A stretch of 64,000 nt of DNA from contig CAJTFX010000009.1 in NCBI GenBank assembly GCA_910575555.1, positions 117,594-181,593 on the forward strand. The letters are read 5' to 3'. A model generated the notes under the pieces. That model ran no database searches. It saw only the letters and a program-made list of their open reading frames with translations, and was not told the DNA's origin. How positions within the stretch are numbered: the stretch's first letter is position 1; each line of letters starts with the position of its first letter. Shown here piece after piece: positions 28,393 through 38,213 of the stretch. Made by a program: the position numbers and the translations under genes. This stretch comes from Lachnospiraceae bacterium. Lineage in GTDB: Bacteria; Bacillota; Clostridia; Lachnospirales; Lachnospiraceae.

Positions 28393-28728
28393 ATGGACAA
28401 TTTAAAAAAACTCAGACTGGAAAAGGGACTCACCCAACAGTCCCTTGCCGAGAAACTCAACATAGGCCAGCAATCTGTCTACAAATACGAACATCATATC
28501 ACAGAACCCGATATTGATATGTTAAAAACCATTGCCGACTTCTTTGACGTGTCCGTGGACTATCTCATCGGCCATTCCTCCTGCCCCCATAAAATTGAAG
28601 AAGTCCATCCTACGGATTTAAACAATACAGAGCTTGCTCTCATTCAAAAATACCGCTCCCTCCCACCCTCTTCCAGAGAAGTATTTTTGCAGCTTTTAGA
28701 TGAATTCCTGAAAAATAATACTTCCTGA
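28393..28728 (+). CDS. XRE-family transcriptional regulator
   Basis: The 111-aa protein starts at ATG 28393 after an AAGGAG site; the frame is open further upstream but without a start signal. Residues 1-65 form a Cro/CI helix-turn-helix (LTQQSLAEKLNIGQQSVYKYEHH) followed by the frequent FFDVSVDYLIGH motif. The C-terminal 45 residues are helical and likely dimerise. It is transcribed away from the TerD/dynamin operon, with promoters only 14 bp apart, which is the usual arrangement for a local repressor of an accessory operon. Confidence 0.88.
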   Translation: MDNLKKLRLEKGLTQQSLAEKLNIGQQSVYKYEHHITEPDIDMLKTIADFFDVSVDYLIGHSSCPHKIEEVHPTDLNNTELALIQKYRSLPPSSREVFLQLLDEFLKNNTS

Positions 28729-28845
28729 ATATATTTTAATGGCGGGACAAAGCGCAGGCAGAACCATCAGCATCCTGCGCTCCTGCTGCTTCAGTTCCAT
28801 TATAGCATCCGCCATGGACACAATCTGTCCTTCTCACTTAATTTG

Positions 28846-29791
28846 TTAAAATTTTTTTACCAATTCCACATTCTCTCCCTGATACCGCAGCCACATATCA
28901 ATTCCGCTGCCGAAAGTCTCTGCCCGAACCAGATAATTTCCATCCTCTTCTTTGATGATTTCCGCGGTGGGAAGTTTATCTAAAACGGACTCTATACTCT
29001 GCCCTTTATACCAGAATTCAATCCGCTGCAGCTTCCCGCCGTACATAAACTGAATTCGTTTCCGGTATTCCCCTTCCTCAAAGCGATCTTTGTATGGAAT
29101 TTTAAAATATTCATCCAATACTTTTAGGCCGCAGATTCGATCGATACGGTAAATGGTGGGATACATGTCGTTTGCAACCTGGAATTCCTTCTCCCTGTCT
29201 ATATTTTCAATATGAGCTGCCAGATAAAAATAGTATTCGGAAAACATAATGGCCAAGGGCTGCAGCTTCCTGGACACTTTCTGATTTCCTTTCAACTTTT
29301 CATATGTAATTTCAATGTATTTATGCTCATTAATTGCCTTTCCGATCTCCCACATTTTATCAATAAACACCTTTTTATGGTGAGGCTCAATGTAGTGCAG
29401 ACGCTCATTTGCAATCAGCTCTTCCACTGTTTTCCGCAGGAACGCACCGTTTCAGCATCTTATCCAGCATCCCTGTCATTTCCGTCTTTGTAAATGCACG
29501 GCTCTCCAGTAAAATTTTTGTAATGGCCAACGCTTCTTCATTGGAAAAACTCATCGTCTCCCACCGCTGCATCCGGTATCCCCGCTTGTCATAATCATAA
29601 ATAATATCATTCTCCAATCCTACCTCCACCATCTGCATTTTCAAAAAATCCCGGATATCCTCAATGTCCCGCTGAATGCTTTTTTCATTTACCCCAAAAT
29701 TCACAGCCTCTTCTGCTTTGCAGATAATTTCTCCCTTCTGCAGACGTGTATATAAATCCAGGCTCCTGTATACTTTGTCTTTTTTCTCCAT
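28846..29791 (-). pseudogene. WYL-domain transcriptional regulator, frameshifted
   Basis: Two abutting frames make up one WYL regulator of about 314 aa. The first part (29791 to about 29420) carries the winged HTH (GVNEKSIQRDIEDIRDFL) and the YDYDKRGYRM segment. The second (to the TAA at 28846) carries the WYL domain (YIEITYEKLKGNQKVSRKLQPLAIMFSEYYFYLAAH) and C-terminal part. The break is near 29437, in a short A-run (GGAAAACAG): one extra A would restore the frame. It may be a true mutation, phase variation or a sequencing error. WYL proteins commonly repress defence operons, which fits the position between two such clusters. Confidence 0.8.
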
Positions 29792-29934
29792 AAAAATCTC
29801 CCTGTCTCTGTTGTCTTTTCTTGTTCCTGTTCTGCCTGTCAATATCATTTCCCGCCTTATGATACAAAAACAGTGTCTTTTCCCGCCATACTACCACTAT
29901 AACAATATTTTCGGATTTTTTCAAAACCTAATAT

Positions 29935-29974
29935 AAAAAAACCGGCGATACGCCTAAACGGCGACGCCGGTTTT
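29935..29974 (-). terminator. Intrinsic terminator after the small 61-aa gene
   Basis: On the minus strand AAAACCGGCG pairs with CGCCGGTTTT around an inner GCCG/CGGC-type hairpin and is followed by a run of seven Ts. Confidence 0.8.
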
Positions 29975-30045
29975 CTACTCTGTTCTGCCTGCCCGCCCTG
30001 TTATCCCGGCGGTTACATATCAATTCCCAACAGGCTTCTCTCCGT

Positions 30046-30231
30046 CTACACAAAATTATGCTCCAATTCAGAGACAAGCTGCTGCATTTTTCTCTTGGAA
30101 GTCACGTTTCTGGCAGCCTCAACCACCTGCTGCTTCTCTTCGTCGTCCATTTTCGCGTAGACGGACAATGCTTTTTCATTCAGCCCGAGCTGAAAGCTGA
30201 GGCCTATGGGCATATCATAGTTATGTTCCAT
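30046..30231 (-). CDS. Small 61-aa protein, paralogue of the one after spoVAC
   Basis: Start ATG 30231 with an AAAGGG site. The product MEHNYDMPIGLSFQLGLNE... is clearly related to the 65-aa protein at 39644-39841: shared MPxGxSFQLGxNxKA, DEEK(R/Q)QV(I/V)EAARNVT and a C-terminal LxxNF motif. It looks like a small soluble helical protein, and the family seems to travel with spoVAC. It lies 88 bp downstream of a leftover spoVAC 3' fragment, so this copy and the fragment appear to be the displaced downstream part of the old spoVAC locus. Its molecular function is unknown. Confidence 0.75.
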   Translation of the reverse strand: MEHNYDMPIGLSFQLGLNEKALSVYAKMDDEEKQQVVEAARNVTSKRKMQQLVSELEHNFV

Positions 30232-30318
30232 TCCCTGCAACCCTTTCTTTCTGCGTTTAGAAGTAGTATAGACAAAAAATAAAATTTTATACCTCATATT
30301 ATTTTTATCTGTCAAGCC

Positions 30319-30448
30319 TTAAAAAATTCCCATCATCTTCCCAACCCAGTAAACCAGCCCCAACGCCCAGCTGGTAAAAATCCCATACAGAATCACCGGC
30401 CCTGCAATGGTAAATATTTTGCATCCAATGCCAAATACCTGCCCCTCT
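30319..30448 (-). pseudogene. Leftover 3' end of a second spoVAC copy
   Basis: The minus strand encodes the last 43 residues of SpoVAC (EGQVFGIGCKIFTIAGPVI... to MMGIF stop) with no 5' part. The first 85 bp (30364-30448) are identical to the intact spoVAC at 39939-40023, and the final 45 bp have diverged. An ATG at 30471 is in frame but has no ribosome site. This is the far-side junction of the inserted cassette. Confidence 0.85.
30364..30448. repeat. 85-bp direct repeat, copy 1 (cassette boundary)
   Basis: Identical base for base to 39939-40023 and in the same orientation. The pair brackets the AVAST-like cassette. Outside the 85 bp the two sides differ, which makes it the likely recombination or attachment core. 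Confidence 0.85.
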
Positions 30449-30504
30449 GCTTGTGTCAAGTTAGAACTCATTAATTTTTGAAAAATTAAATATTTGTCTG
30501 CCCA

Positions 30505-31995
30505 TTACGATTCTCTTCGCAAGCGATATATCCTTTTCTTATTTCTTCCTATCGCTTCCACATCATCCATTATAGAAAGTATTTCTCTCGTCCTCGCCAT
30601 GCTCAAACCCAGCAATTCTGCGATATCTCTGGTTTTTGCTGTTTCATTCCCCTGTAAATACAATCTGATTTTTTCCTGATTATTCCTTGTTTTTATCGCT
30701 TGTTTTTTATCGCTTGTTTTTATCGCTTGTTTTTTATCGCTTGTTTTTATCGCTTGTTTTTTTATGAATTTTAAAGTCAGCGATGTCCTGTCCGGATCAA
30801 AATCTTCCTTTATGTCAGGCTCTTCCCACCCTTCGTCTTCCCATACGTTAAAAATATTAGGCACTCCGCTTCCCGCATGCTCGCCGATATCTATCAGATT
30901 AAACATTTTCATCAGACTCTTATTTCTTGGGTCGGATTTTCCTCCTCTGCGCATCTGCTCCTTCCCGAGTCTGATATAACCGGGATTCTCCAATATGACT
31001 TTATCGTCTTCTTTGATTATGAGAACACCATATTTCCCATAAAAGTCCGTATTGATGATACAGTTCGCCAATGCCTCCCTCAGCGCCCTGTGAACCGGCG
31101 TATCATCCACCCGAAAACCGCCCTCCATCCGAAATGGCACCTTGATATCCTTCGTAAGCTTATTGTATACACGAAAGTAAAAGTCGAATACATTTCCCGA
31201 CCATTCGCCAGACGATGATTGAAGCCTGTCCGTCCATCTGAGCACCGTATCCGGGTTCTCCCTGTAATCCAAAAAATAGTCCGGAAAATATCTCACAATG
31301 TCATACTCATTTCCAAACATAAGCATTCCGGCCGCCGTAGGATGAAGTTTTTTATCGTCTTTCGAAAAACCCGCTGCTCCAATCACTCTGAGATATTCCT
31401 TGTCATCCAGTCTCTCAAAAGGGTGTCCCGGCTTAAAGGATTTGTGGCTGTTGCGATAACCGCGGATGGAATCCTGATTCAGCTCCTCAATATCGGCCTC
31501 CTCAATCACTTCCATATCCATAGTTTCCTCTGCCTGATCCCTCAGCATTGTTTTTACCTGCAATCTGGTACAATGGTAATCTCCCTCCCAATTTCTGCGA
31601 AAAGTTCCTCCAAACAAGTCACCATTGATGTATACCGGCTTTTGCTCCCGCTTTGCGCCTGGCACCCAGATTACCATGATCACGTCATCTGCACCGGCCA
31701 CTGAAAAAGTTTCCACATCATCGTCTTTCAAAAGGTTGATGCTCACCTTTTTACGATTGTTAATGGTATCCCAGAAATCTTTTTTCAATTTAGCCGCATT
31801 TTTCAGCCCGGTTGTATGCCAATTGCCTGATTTATCTTCTTTTACCCCAAGAATTATGACACCGCCATAGCAGTTGGCAAAAGCAGAATAGGTATCCCAT
31901 AAGCTATTAGGAAGTCCGCCTTCTGCTTTTTTAACTTCCCTTCGGTTATCTTCTTTATAGGAATCAAATTTTGCCAGTTCAAATAATTCTTCCAT
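30505..31995 (-). CDS. AlbA_2/Schlafen-like ATPase-regulator with winged HTH
   Basis: The 496-aa protein has an N-terminal AlbA_2 (Schlafen-type, divergent AAA_4) domain: KAEGGLPNSLWDTYSAFANCYGGVIILGV. It is followed by a GHKL-type ATP-binding domain (REALANCIINTDFY, the N-box) with GSGVPNIF as its glycine motif, and a C-terminal winged HTH (TRDIAELLGLSMARTREIL). Between the last two lies a KKQAIKTSD repeat. Such proteins are frequent in defence islands, as regulators or effectors. It is the last gene of the AVAST-like operon, 55 bp after the 86-aa gene. Start ATG 31995 has an AAGGAG site. Confidence 0.85.
   Translation of the reverse strand: MEELFELAKFDSYKEDNRREVKKAEGGLPNSLWDTYSAFANCYGGVIILGVKEDKSGNWHTTGLKNAAKLKKDFWDTINNRKKVSINLLKDDDVETFSVAGADDVIMVIWVPGAKREQKPVYINGDLFGGTFRRNWEGDYHCTRLQVKTMLRDQAEETMDMEVIEEADIEELNQDSIRGYRNSHKSFKPGHPFERLDDKEYLRVIGAAGFSKDDKKLHPTAAGMLMFGNEYDIVRYFPDYFLDYRENPDTVLRWTDRLQSSSGEWSGNVFDFYFRVYNKLTKDIKVPFRMEGGFRVDDTPVHRALREALANCIINTDFYGKYGVLIIKEDDKVILENPGYIRLGKEQMRRGGKSDPRNKSLMKMFNLIDIGEHAGSGVPNIFNVWEDEGWEEPDIKEDFDPDRTSLTLKFIKKQAIKTSDKKQAIKTSDKKQAIKTRNNQEKIRLYLQGNETAKTRDIAELLGLSMARTREILSIMDDVEAIGRNKKRIYRLRRES
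30690..30756 (-). repeat. Tandem 13/14-bp repeat in the AlbA_2 gene
   Basis: Five copies of TATCGCTTG separated by T-runs of alternating length give a 27-bp protein-level period. They encode KKQAIKTSD repeated between the ATPase and HTH domains. Slippage in such a tract would change linker length (steps of 27 bp) or shift frame. Confidence 0.8.
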
Positions 31996-32050
31996 ACTTG
32001 CTCCTTAAAAAGTCAATTCAATATGACTAATTCTCTTTGTCAAAAAATTT

Positions 32051-32311
32051 CTATTCTTTCTGATATTCTTCTATATCCAATATATTATCTCCAAATTGAA
32101 CCATCATATTTGCCTGAAGTCTGGCAGCTTCATTCACTGTCAGTAAATCCACTCTGCCATTGGGCATCGCATGCAAATCACTTATTCCTTCTATAGTAGT
32201 CAGACCTTCACAAAACAGCAGCTTACCGTTCATCACGCTATAGTGCATAATATTCATTCTCCGCTCAAATTCTTCCCTCGTATCGGGCGTATTCATTCTG
32301 GTAATTTCCAA
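32051..32311 (-). CDS. Small 86-aa protein of the AVAST-like operon
   Basis: I do not recognise a domain in this protein (MEITRMNTPDTREEFERRMNIMHYS...). It is a soluble helical protein with GISDLHAMPNGRVDLLTVNEAARLQANMM in the middle. The start is taken as TTG 32311, 10 nt after AGGAG; ATG 32296 lacks a ribosome site. It sits 31 bp after the trypsin-STAND gene. A short third gene is part of described type I AVAST systems alongside the MBL hydrolase and protease-STAND protein, and this gene occupies that position. Its role is unknown. Confidence 0.7.
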   Translation of the reverse strand: MEITRMNTPDTREEFERRMNIMHYSVMNGKLLFCEGLTTIEGISDLHAMPNGRVDLLTVNEAARLQANMMVQFGDNILDIEEYQKE

Positions 32312-32342
32312 ATGATATCATCTCCTCTTTTCGCCTGTTCTA

Positions 32343-35300
32343 TCATAGAAATACTACACGATTCGTTTGGTTATCAAGAAACATCCATTGTTTTTCTTTT
32401 TCCACTTTTTCAAGTTCTGCAAATGTCACCAATTTATAACCTGCCGGCAATCTCAATTTATCTCTGTTTATCCATCCGGATACGGAAAGAAACGTTGGCC
32501 ATCCCGCCATATGCTTCTTCCAGCGCCGTTCACCGACTGATACCCTCTCTTTTATATCCTTACCGGATATCCCCATCAGCAATAATGTGCCATGATTCAA
32601 TATGCGACTGCTTATATTCACGCCAAGCATACTTCCCGGATGTATATTCAGTGACAGTTCCTTGATATGCCCTGTATCCCCTTTCGTTTTCTCAAACGGA
32701 TACATATTTGCATATGCAGCCTCGTGATTCTTTAAGGCAGCCATAACGCCATCTCTATCTCCCATACTCTCCGGCACTGCAAATGTCCGTAAAGTGAATA
32801 TTTCTGTCATGCCATTTTCCAAATTAACAGCCTGGAACCCTGCCAGTAACATTTCCTGTCCATATACTTTATTCAGTTTCTGGACATTGCGGCTATCAAA
32901 AATCTCCTTTATTATACAAAATAGTTTCCGATCCTGCAACGCTTGTATGTCTTTGATTGGAAAATGACAGTTGACCCGACGAATCGCATTCAGAAATTTT
33001 ATCATCTGCAACTCATTGTTACAATGATAATCAAGTTTATTAATTTCCTCATACCATCTTCTTCTCCATGGATCGTTCCTCAGATTACCATTATGGTATC
33101 CTGCTGAAAGCCTTTCTCCATAAGCGGATAAGTCTTTCTGATATTTATCATCACCAAAAAGCTTCCACATAGCGTTTATACTTTCCTCTGAAGCATATTT
33201 ACATACATGTCTCATATTCTCTGGAGGCATACACCTTTTTTCATCCAGTAAAATTTCTATATTTTCAGGAATCAAGGCCGGCTCTTCTTTTATCTGTTTT
33301 TCGGTTTCATTTGTCAGTGCTGCAGTCTCTCCTATCAGTGCAGATTCCACTTGTTGACACTGCTTCTTCAACAAACTGCTCCTGCCACAATACGACTTTA
33401 ATACCAAATACATATTTCCCCGCACTACCATCCACGGACATTTCAAGATCCTCTCTGCCAGATTTTCTCTTTTCTCCAATTCCTTCCTCAACGTCATGTT
33501 TCTGCTATCGGCTAATTTTACACACAGAGAAGAACAGATTTCTGCTGTTTCCAATTCTTCAAAAAAACTATACTCCACCATTTTATCTATCTCTTCCCCC
33601 ACCTCACATACCAGCCAAGATAACATTTCCATACTCTTTTGGCTAATATATGGATTCGGCAATACTACAAACTGTAACAGCAATGCAAAAAATGCCTCTC
33701 TCTCTGATTCCACATGATATTTATCATTCTTATACCGTTCCTGCAGATTATCAGGAACTGTCATCATTTCCTGATAATGTCCCATAACTGCCTGATAACA
33801 GGCATTCGTTTCCTCTTCTGATAATCCTGCGGCTACAAGTTTTAATAACTCGTCCGCAATCTGCCATCTGGGCGTATATTTCGGCCAGATGATTTCCTCC
33901 CGCAGCACCCAAAGAGCGTTTGTGAAATTATCCGATATCTGAATAATTTTATGAATTGCCTGTTTCCCTTTTTCAGATGAACTTGAAGACCATACAGACC
34001 AGCCGCCTTTCTCCAATTCCCTTATGACTTCTTTATATTTGTCAGATGCACACCGATAATTACCGCGTTCCTCTTCCTTTTTTGCCTCCTCCCATAAATA
34101 CTCAGCCTGCTTGTCAGAAGCAGTTGTCCCCCATGTTCCCGGCATTATAATTTCCTCATTTTCCTTTTGTTCCTTTATCAAAGCCGCGTCATCCGGGTTT
34201 CTCGTATCAATATCTCTTTTCCCTTCATCTGTTTTAAATTCTGGAACTTCTATGGATTTTTCTGTAACTTCTTCTATCATTTCAATGATAATATGATAAT
34301 CTTTTTCATCCAGACAACTTTTATAAATCTGTAACAGATCTTCAAAATAATAGTCTCCCGTATCAAATAAAAGAATCTGCGCTATGCGTTCGATATATTT
34401 CTTTTTCTCTTTTCCGTTTCTGCTCAATATTTGTGCCTGAACTTCTGCATAATCCGCCATGTGCCTCCGTTCAACAAGCAAAAAAATCTCGCTGAATATC
34501 CATCGATAAATCTCCGGTACCCGTTCATCTGCTATTATCAAATAAACCAGCCTCTGAGGGAAAATGCAATTAGCTACGCGATAATTTCCAATCAAGCCAT
34601 TTTTTCGATCCGTCGGCTCGTAGTCGCTAAAAACAGACGCCTGCCAATCTTCTGGAACCAGTTGGACTTGCACATACTTTAATACGGAATCATACTGCCT
34701 GCGTTTCCATAATATAGCTAATACATCTTCTTTTGTAGTTCGAATATACCGCTCAAACGTCATCCCTCCTGATGCAGCGTCAAGCGCCGCCATTACTTTA
34801 TCCGTCAACTGTGGCCGAATCATATCTTCCTTCATGTTCTCCAGCAGTTGTTCCGCCAAGGTGAATTGTGCTTCTTTATACCACCATGGCCCCATGGAAC
34901 TATGTAACATTTCCTGATATACCTGCCCTGCCAACTCCACACATCCGGAACGTTCCATCAGATCAACCACTTGAAGCAGCCATGCCGTCCTTTCATATCG
35001 ATTAGCAACTTTCATCAAAATATCCGAATAAATTTTTTTCAAAATGGAAACAGGAGCTTCTTCATTTGGCGTCCACTTTAAAAACGCTTTGGCAATACTT
35101 ATCATAATCCGAAAATAAGATTCATAGTAAACTCCAAATTGGTCATCCGATTTTTGCAGAATAAATTCCATAAACCAATTCATATCTTCCGGATATAGGA
35201 TAAGAAAAAACTGGCCGACATATATCATTAAGAATTCCATACTATGTTCCGGTATCTGATAAGCATCCCGAAAGCTTGTCCTCATATCAAACGAAAACAT

Positions 35301-38177
35301 ATCCTCCATCAGAAATCTTTTCATCCATTCTGCCGCTTCATGCTCCTTCCCCTTCAATCCGCACCCATAACAACTGCCGACAAAACGTATACCATCAGCC
35401 AGCATCTCTTCCCAATGCCCTTTCCACTCCCCCTGATTCCATCCATATTGAAATCTTTCTCCGCAAAACCCTTTGCTGCGATACAACTGAAATAAATAAT
35501 AAATCTTTTGAGAAGAAACCTCTGCTCCATTTTCATCACGGATGCTTTTCACGTCCCATTGCTCTGCCAGACATAATTTGTCTATTGGAACTTTAGCCGC
35601 ATATTCGCGTCTTATCATAACAGCATCCATATAGGCATTTGTATACAATTCATTCCACTCATACGAATCCGCATTCGTTAAGATTGCATCCAAAAGTTTT
35701 TCAAATGATTTCTCCCTTTTATCCAGCAAATTTGTCATATTTGCTGTTCCCGCAACAGTCAGCAGCCATGTATCAAAAAAAGCCTGGTTCATGCTTAGGC
35801 CATATTCCTCCATTCTGTCTTCTGTCACAGTTTCCCCCGTGCTCCATAAGCTATAATCGGAAGACGCCTGAAGAAAAGCACTTTCTGACACTTCATCTAA
35901 TTCTGAAGAAAAGATTAGTTGATTGAAAAGTTTCAATTTTTTCACATAAAAATGATAGTCTTCACCCTCATCTGCATAAGCCAATAACTGATACCCTCTT
36001 ATCAGATAAGTAATCTCCTCTGCCGAAACAGCATTTCTATCCTGCAATTTTCTCATAAAGGAAGCTTCCATCTGCTGAAACAGCTCTTCTGCACAGTCTT
36101 TTCTTCCCTTCTCAACCATACGTGCAAGGCATACAAACAAACTCTCAGAATCTGCCATAAAGCAATGATTACGATACAAATAATGGATTGCCTTTTTCGG
36201 ACGGTTCAACGCTATTTCCGCCAAAGCCGCCTGCGTGGCAAATCGTGCAAACATATCGTTATATCTGATTTCTGTACGCTGCATGAGCAGCAGTTTATCA
36301 ATCAACTGCGCCATATTCCCCTGCGAACAGCACAATTCCAAAACCTTGTGCATATCATAGAACATTTCTTCGATCTCCACATCAAACAATGCGCATTGAT
36401 CCACCCACTTCTGATTACAGCTTATGACACATTCTTTCTTGTCCTGATTACTGCCGCATGATAAATGGTATAACTTCTGTGTCACGCCATATTCCGTTTC
36501 CTGATGCGCTTTACAATATTCAGCAAATGTATGATGTATAGATTCCTGAAGGTATCCTGTTTTTTCTACCACATACCGTTGAAAAGAAGTGTGGAAAAAG
36601 GAAAGCCTTTCCCCCTGCTGTAATAGACTTCCCATTTTATTAAGCGCTAAATCAAATGCCGCCCTTTTTTCCTGCGGAACCATTTCCAGAAAGTTTTGTC
36701 TTTCTACAGATTTTCTAAAAGCCGAAAGATATGCAATACAAGAAATCTGGTCCTCCTCCCGCATCATCTCAAACCAGCGAAAATCATAATATGTACGGAT
36801 GCTTCCTCCATAAACAGGTATTTTCCGAATGAAGGATTGTACCTCTTCAACCTTATCCATATTCTTAACAGTTTCAATAAGGTAGCGAAGGTAAAGCGGA
36901 TGCCCTTCTGCTTTTTCGGTCAATTCATCTACATTTTCCTGTATCCCCGGCACTTTCAGCGTTTTCAGCAGAAAATCCCGAACCTGAATATTGTTCAAAT
37001 ATGGCAATTCAAATATCTGATTCTCCTGGATATCATTTCTGATTACCCCGGGAAGAATCTGTTCATCTGTGACTGTAAAAACTATGTGCAGATATTCTAA
37101 CTTCATTCCTGCAAAATAAGAACAAAACGCTTCAAACATATATGGCGCATCTAATACAAATTCATCCAAACCGTCAATACAGATCAAACCATGCTTCCCT
37201 TCTGATTTCATTGCCTGATTCAGCATATCAAATATACTTCGAGCGCTTTTCAGGCGCTTTCCGTAAGAGGAAGCATGTTCAATTTCCACTCTTCCCTTTC
37301 CGAATTTGACAGCCATGTCACAAATCCATTCATATAATGCCTCCTCGCTCTTACGATAAATTGGCGAATACGCATCATCTGACCTTCGAATAAAATATTT
37401 TCCCAGAATATATAACCGATTGTCTCCACTCAGCAATTCTGTCCACACAGTTTTACCTGTTCCGTTTCTCCCCTTTACAATGATAATTCCATTCACGGCG
37501 CCATCCATAATCAGTGACCTGATTGCGGATCTGGGATAAGGATTTTGTATATATTTCTCATGATCAGAAATATCCGGCATATTTGAAACGCAACTCGGCT
37601 CCTGCATCCCCTCTAAATCCAGGCATCTCTCTAATTCAGCCTTATACTTATGAAACTCTATCATTTCCAATTGCCTGGCATCCTGATACGTACAAATCCC
37701 GACAGCTTTTCCATCAATAACAACCGGAGCGCCTGAGAGACCTGAATAGCTCTCCAAAGCCCCTTCCATGACCTCCAAATCTATATTGTATTCTGCCATC
37801 TGAAATCCATCATGCGCATTCAAAACTTTCCCTGCAATATAGCTTCCCCGCGACATATTCTCTCCTGGATAACCATAAGTACAGAATGAACTTCCGACCA
37901 AGACCCCGCTAAAATTACATTGCATTATTACATCTTCCAACCAGGCATCTGCCTTTACCGATAATATGCAAAGATCTGTATCCGGCTGCTTTTCCTGAAG
38001 CTTCACTTCGTATTGATGCACTGTTTCATCAATTTCCATAAAAGCAGCCTCTAATACAGATTGCTTTTCTACTACATGGGCTGCAGTTATAATTCTGCCG
38101 TTTCCTATATAAAAACCTGTTCCCAAAGTACCTTCACAATTACGAATTACACAAATCCCCTTTTTCATATCTGTCAT
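32343..38177 (-). CDS. Trypsin-like protease fused to STAND NTPase (AVAST type I-like)
   Basis: From ATG 38177 (GAGGAGA site) the product is 1944 aa. Residues 1-165 are a trypsin/HtrA-like protease with a full triad: His34 in TAAHVV, Asp68 in DTDLCIL and Ser148 in GLSGAPV. Next is a STAND NTPase: Walker A GRNGTGKT (236-243) and Walker B LICIDGLDE (331-339). The remaining 1400 residues are helical repeats of the TPR-like kind, expected to recognise a trigger. In AVAST proteins a phage protein binds the repeats, the NTPase oligomerises and the N-terminal effector is switched on. Here the effector would be proteolysis. Upstream lies the MBL gene (36 bp). Confidence 0.88.
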   Translation of the reverse strand: MTDMKKGICVIRNCEGTLGTGFYIGNGRIITAAHVVEKQSVLEAAFMEIDETVHQYEVKLQEKQPDTDLCILSVKADAWLEDVIMQCNFSGVLVGSSFCTYGYPGENMSRGSYIAGKVLNAHDGFQMAEYNIDLEVMEGALESYSGLSGAPVVIDGKAVGICTYQDARQLEMIEFHKYKAELERCLDLEGMQEPSCVSNMPDISDHEKYIQNPYPRSAIRSLIMDGAVNGIIIVKGRNGTGKTVWTELLSGDNRLYILGKYFIRRSDDAYSPIYRKSEEALYEWICDMAVKFGKGRVEIEHASSYGKRLKSARSIFDMLNQAMKSEGKHGLICIDGLDEFVLDAPYMFEAFCSYFAGMKLEYLHIVFTVTDEQILPGVIRNDIQENQIFELPYLNNIQVRDFLLKTLKVPGIQENVDELTEKAEGHPLYLRYLIETVKNMDKVEEVQSFIRKIPVYGGSIRTYYDFRWFEMMREEDQISCIAYLSAFRKSVERQNFLEMVPQEKRAAFDLALNKMGSLLQQGERLSFFHTSFQRYVVEKTGYLQESIHHTFAEYCKAHQETEYGVTQKLYHLSCGSNQDKKECVISCNQKWVDQCALFDVEIEEMFYDMHKVLELCCSQGNMAQLIDKLLLMQRTEIRYNDMFARFATQAALAEIALNRPKKAIHYLYRNHCFMADSESLFVCLARMVEKGRKDCAEELFQQMEASFMRKLQDRNAVSAEEITYLIRGYQLLAYADEGEDYHFYVKKLKLFNQLIFSSELDEVSESAFLQASSDYSLWSTGETVTEDRMEEYGLSMNQAFFDTWLLTVAGTANMTNLLDKREKSFEKLLDAILTNADSYEWNELYTNAYMDAVMIRREYAAKVPIDKLCLAEQWDVKSIRDENGAEVSSQKIYYLFQLYRSKGFCGERFQYGWNQGEWKGHWEEMLADGIRFVGSCYGCGLKGKEHEAAEWMKRFLMEDMFSFDMRTSFRDAYQIPEHSMEFLMIYVGQFFLILYPEDMNWFMEFILQKSDDQFGVYYESYFRIMISIAKAFLKWTPNEEAPVSILKKIYSDILMKVANRYERTAWLLQVVDLMERSGCVELAGQVYQEMLHSSMGPWWYKEAQFTLAEQLLENMKEDMIRPQLTDKVMAALDAASGGMTFERYIRTTKEDVLAILWKRRQYDSVLKYVQVQLVPEDWQASVFSDYEPTDRKNGLIGNYRVANCIFPQRLVYLIIADERVPEIYRWIFSEIFLLVERRHMADYAEVQAQILSRNGKEKKKYIERIAQILLFDTGDYYFEDLLQIYKSCLDEKDYHIIIEMIEEVTEKSIEVPEFKTDEGKRDIDTRNPDDAALIKEQKENEEIIMPGTWGTTASDKQAEYLWEEAKKEEERGNYRCASDKYKEVIRELEKGGWSVWSSSSSEKGKQAIHKIIQISDNFTNALWVLREEIIWPKYTPRWQIADELLKLVAAGLSEEETNACYQAVMGHYQEMMTVPDNLQERYKNDKYHVESEREAFFALLLQFVVLPNPYISQKSMEMLSWLVCEVGEEIDKMVEYSFFEELETAEICSSLCVKLADSRNMTLRKELEKRENLAERILKCPWMVVRGNMYLVLKSYCGRSSLLKKQCQQVESALIGETAALTNETEKQIKEEPALIPENIEILLDEKRCMPPENMRHVCKYASEESINAMWKLFGDDKYQKDLSAYGERLSAGYHNGNLRNDPWRRRWYEEINKLDYHCNNELQMIKFLNAIRRVNCHFPIKDIQALQDRKLFCIIKEIFDSRNVQKLNKVYGQEMLLAGFQAVNLENGMTEIFTLRTFAVPESMGDRDGVMAALKNHEAAYANMYPFEKTKGDTGHIKELSLNIHPGSMLGVNISSRILNHGTLLLMGISGKDIKERVSVGERRWKKHMAGWPTFLSVSGWINRDKLRLPAGYKLVTFAELEKVEKEKQWMFLDNQTNRVVFL

Positions 38178-38213
38178 TCTGCTTCTCCTCAATCATAGCT
38201 TGTTTCATGCTGC

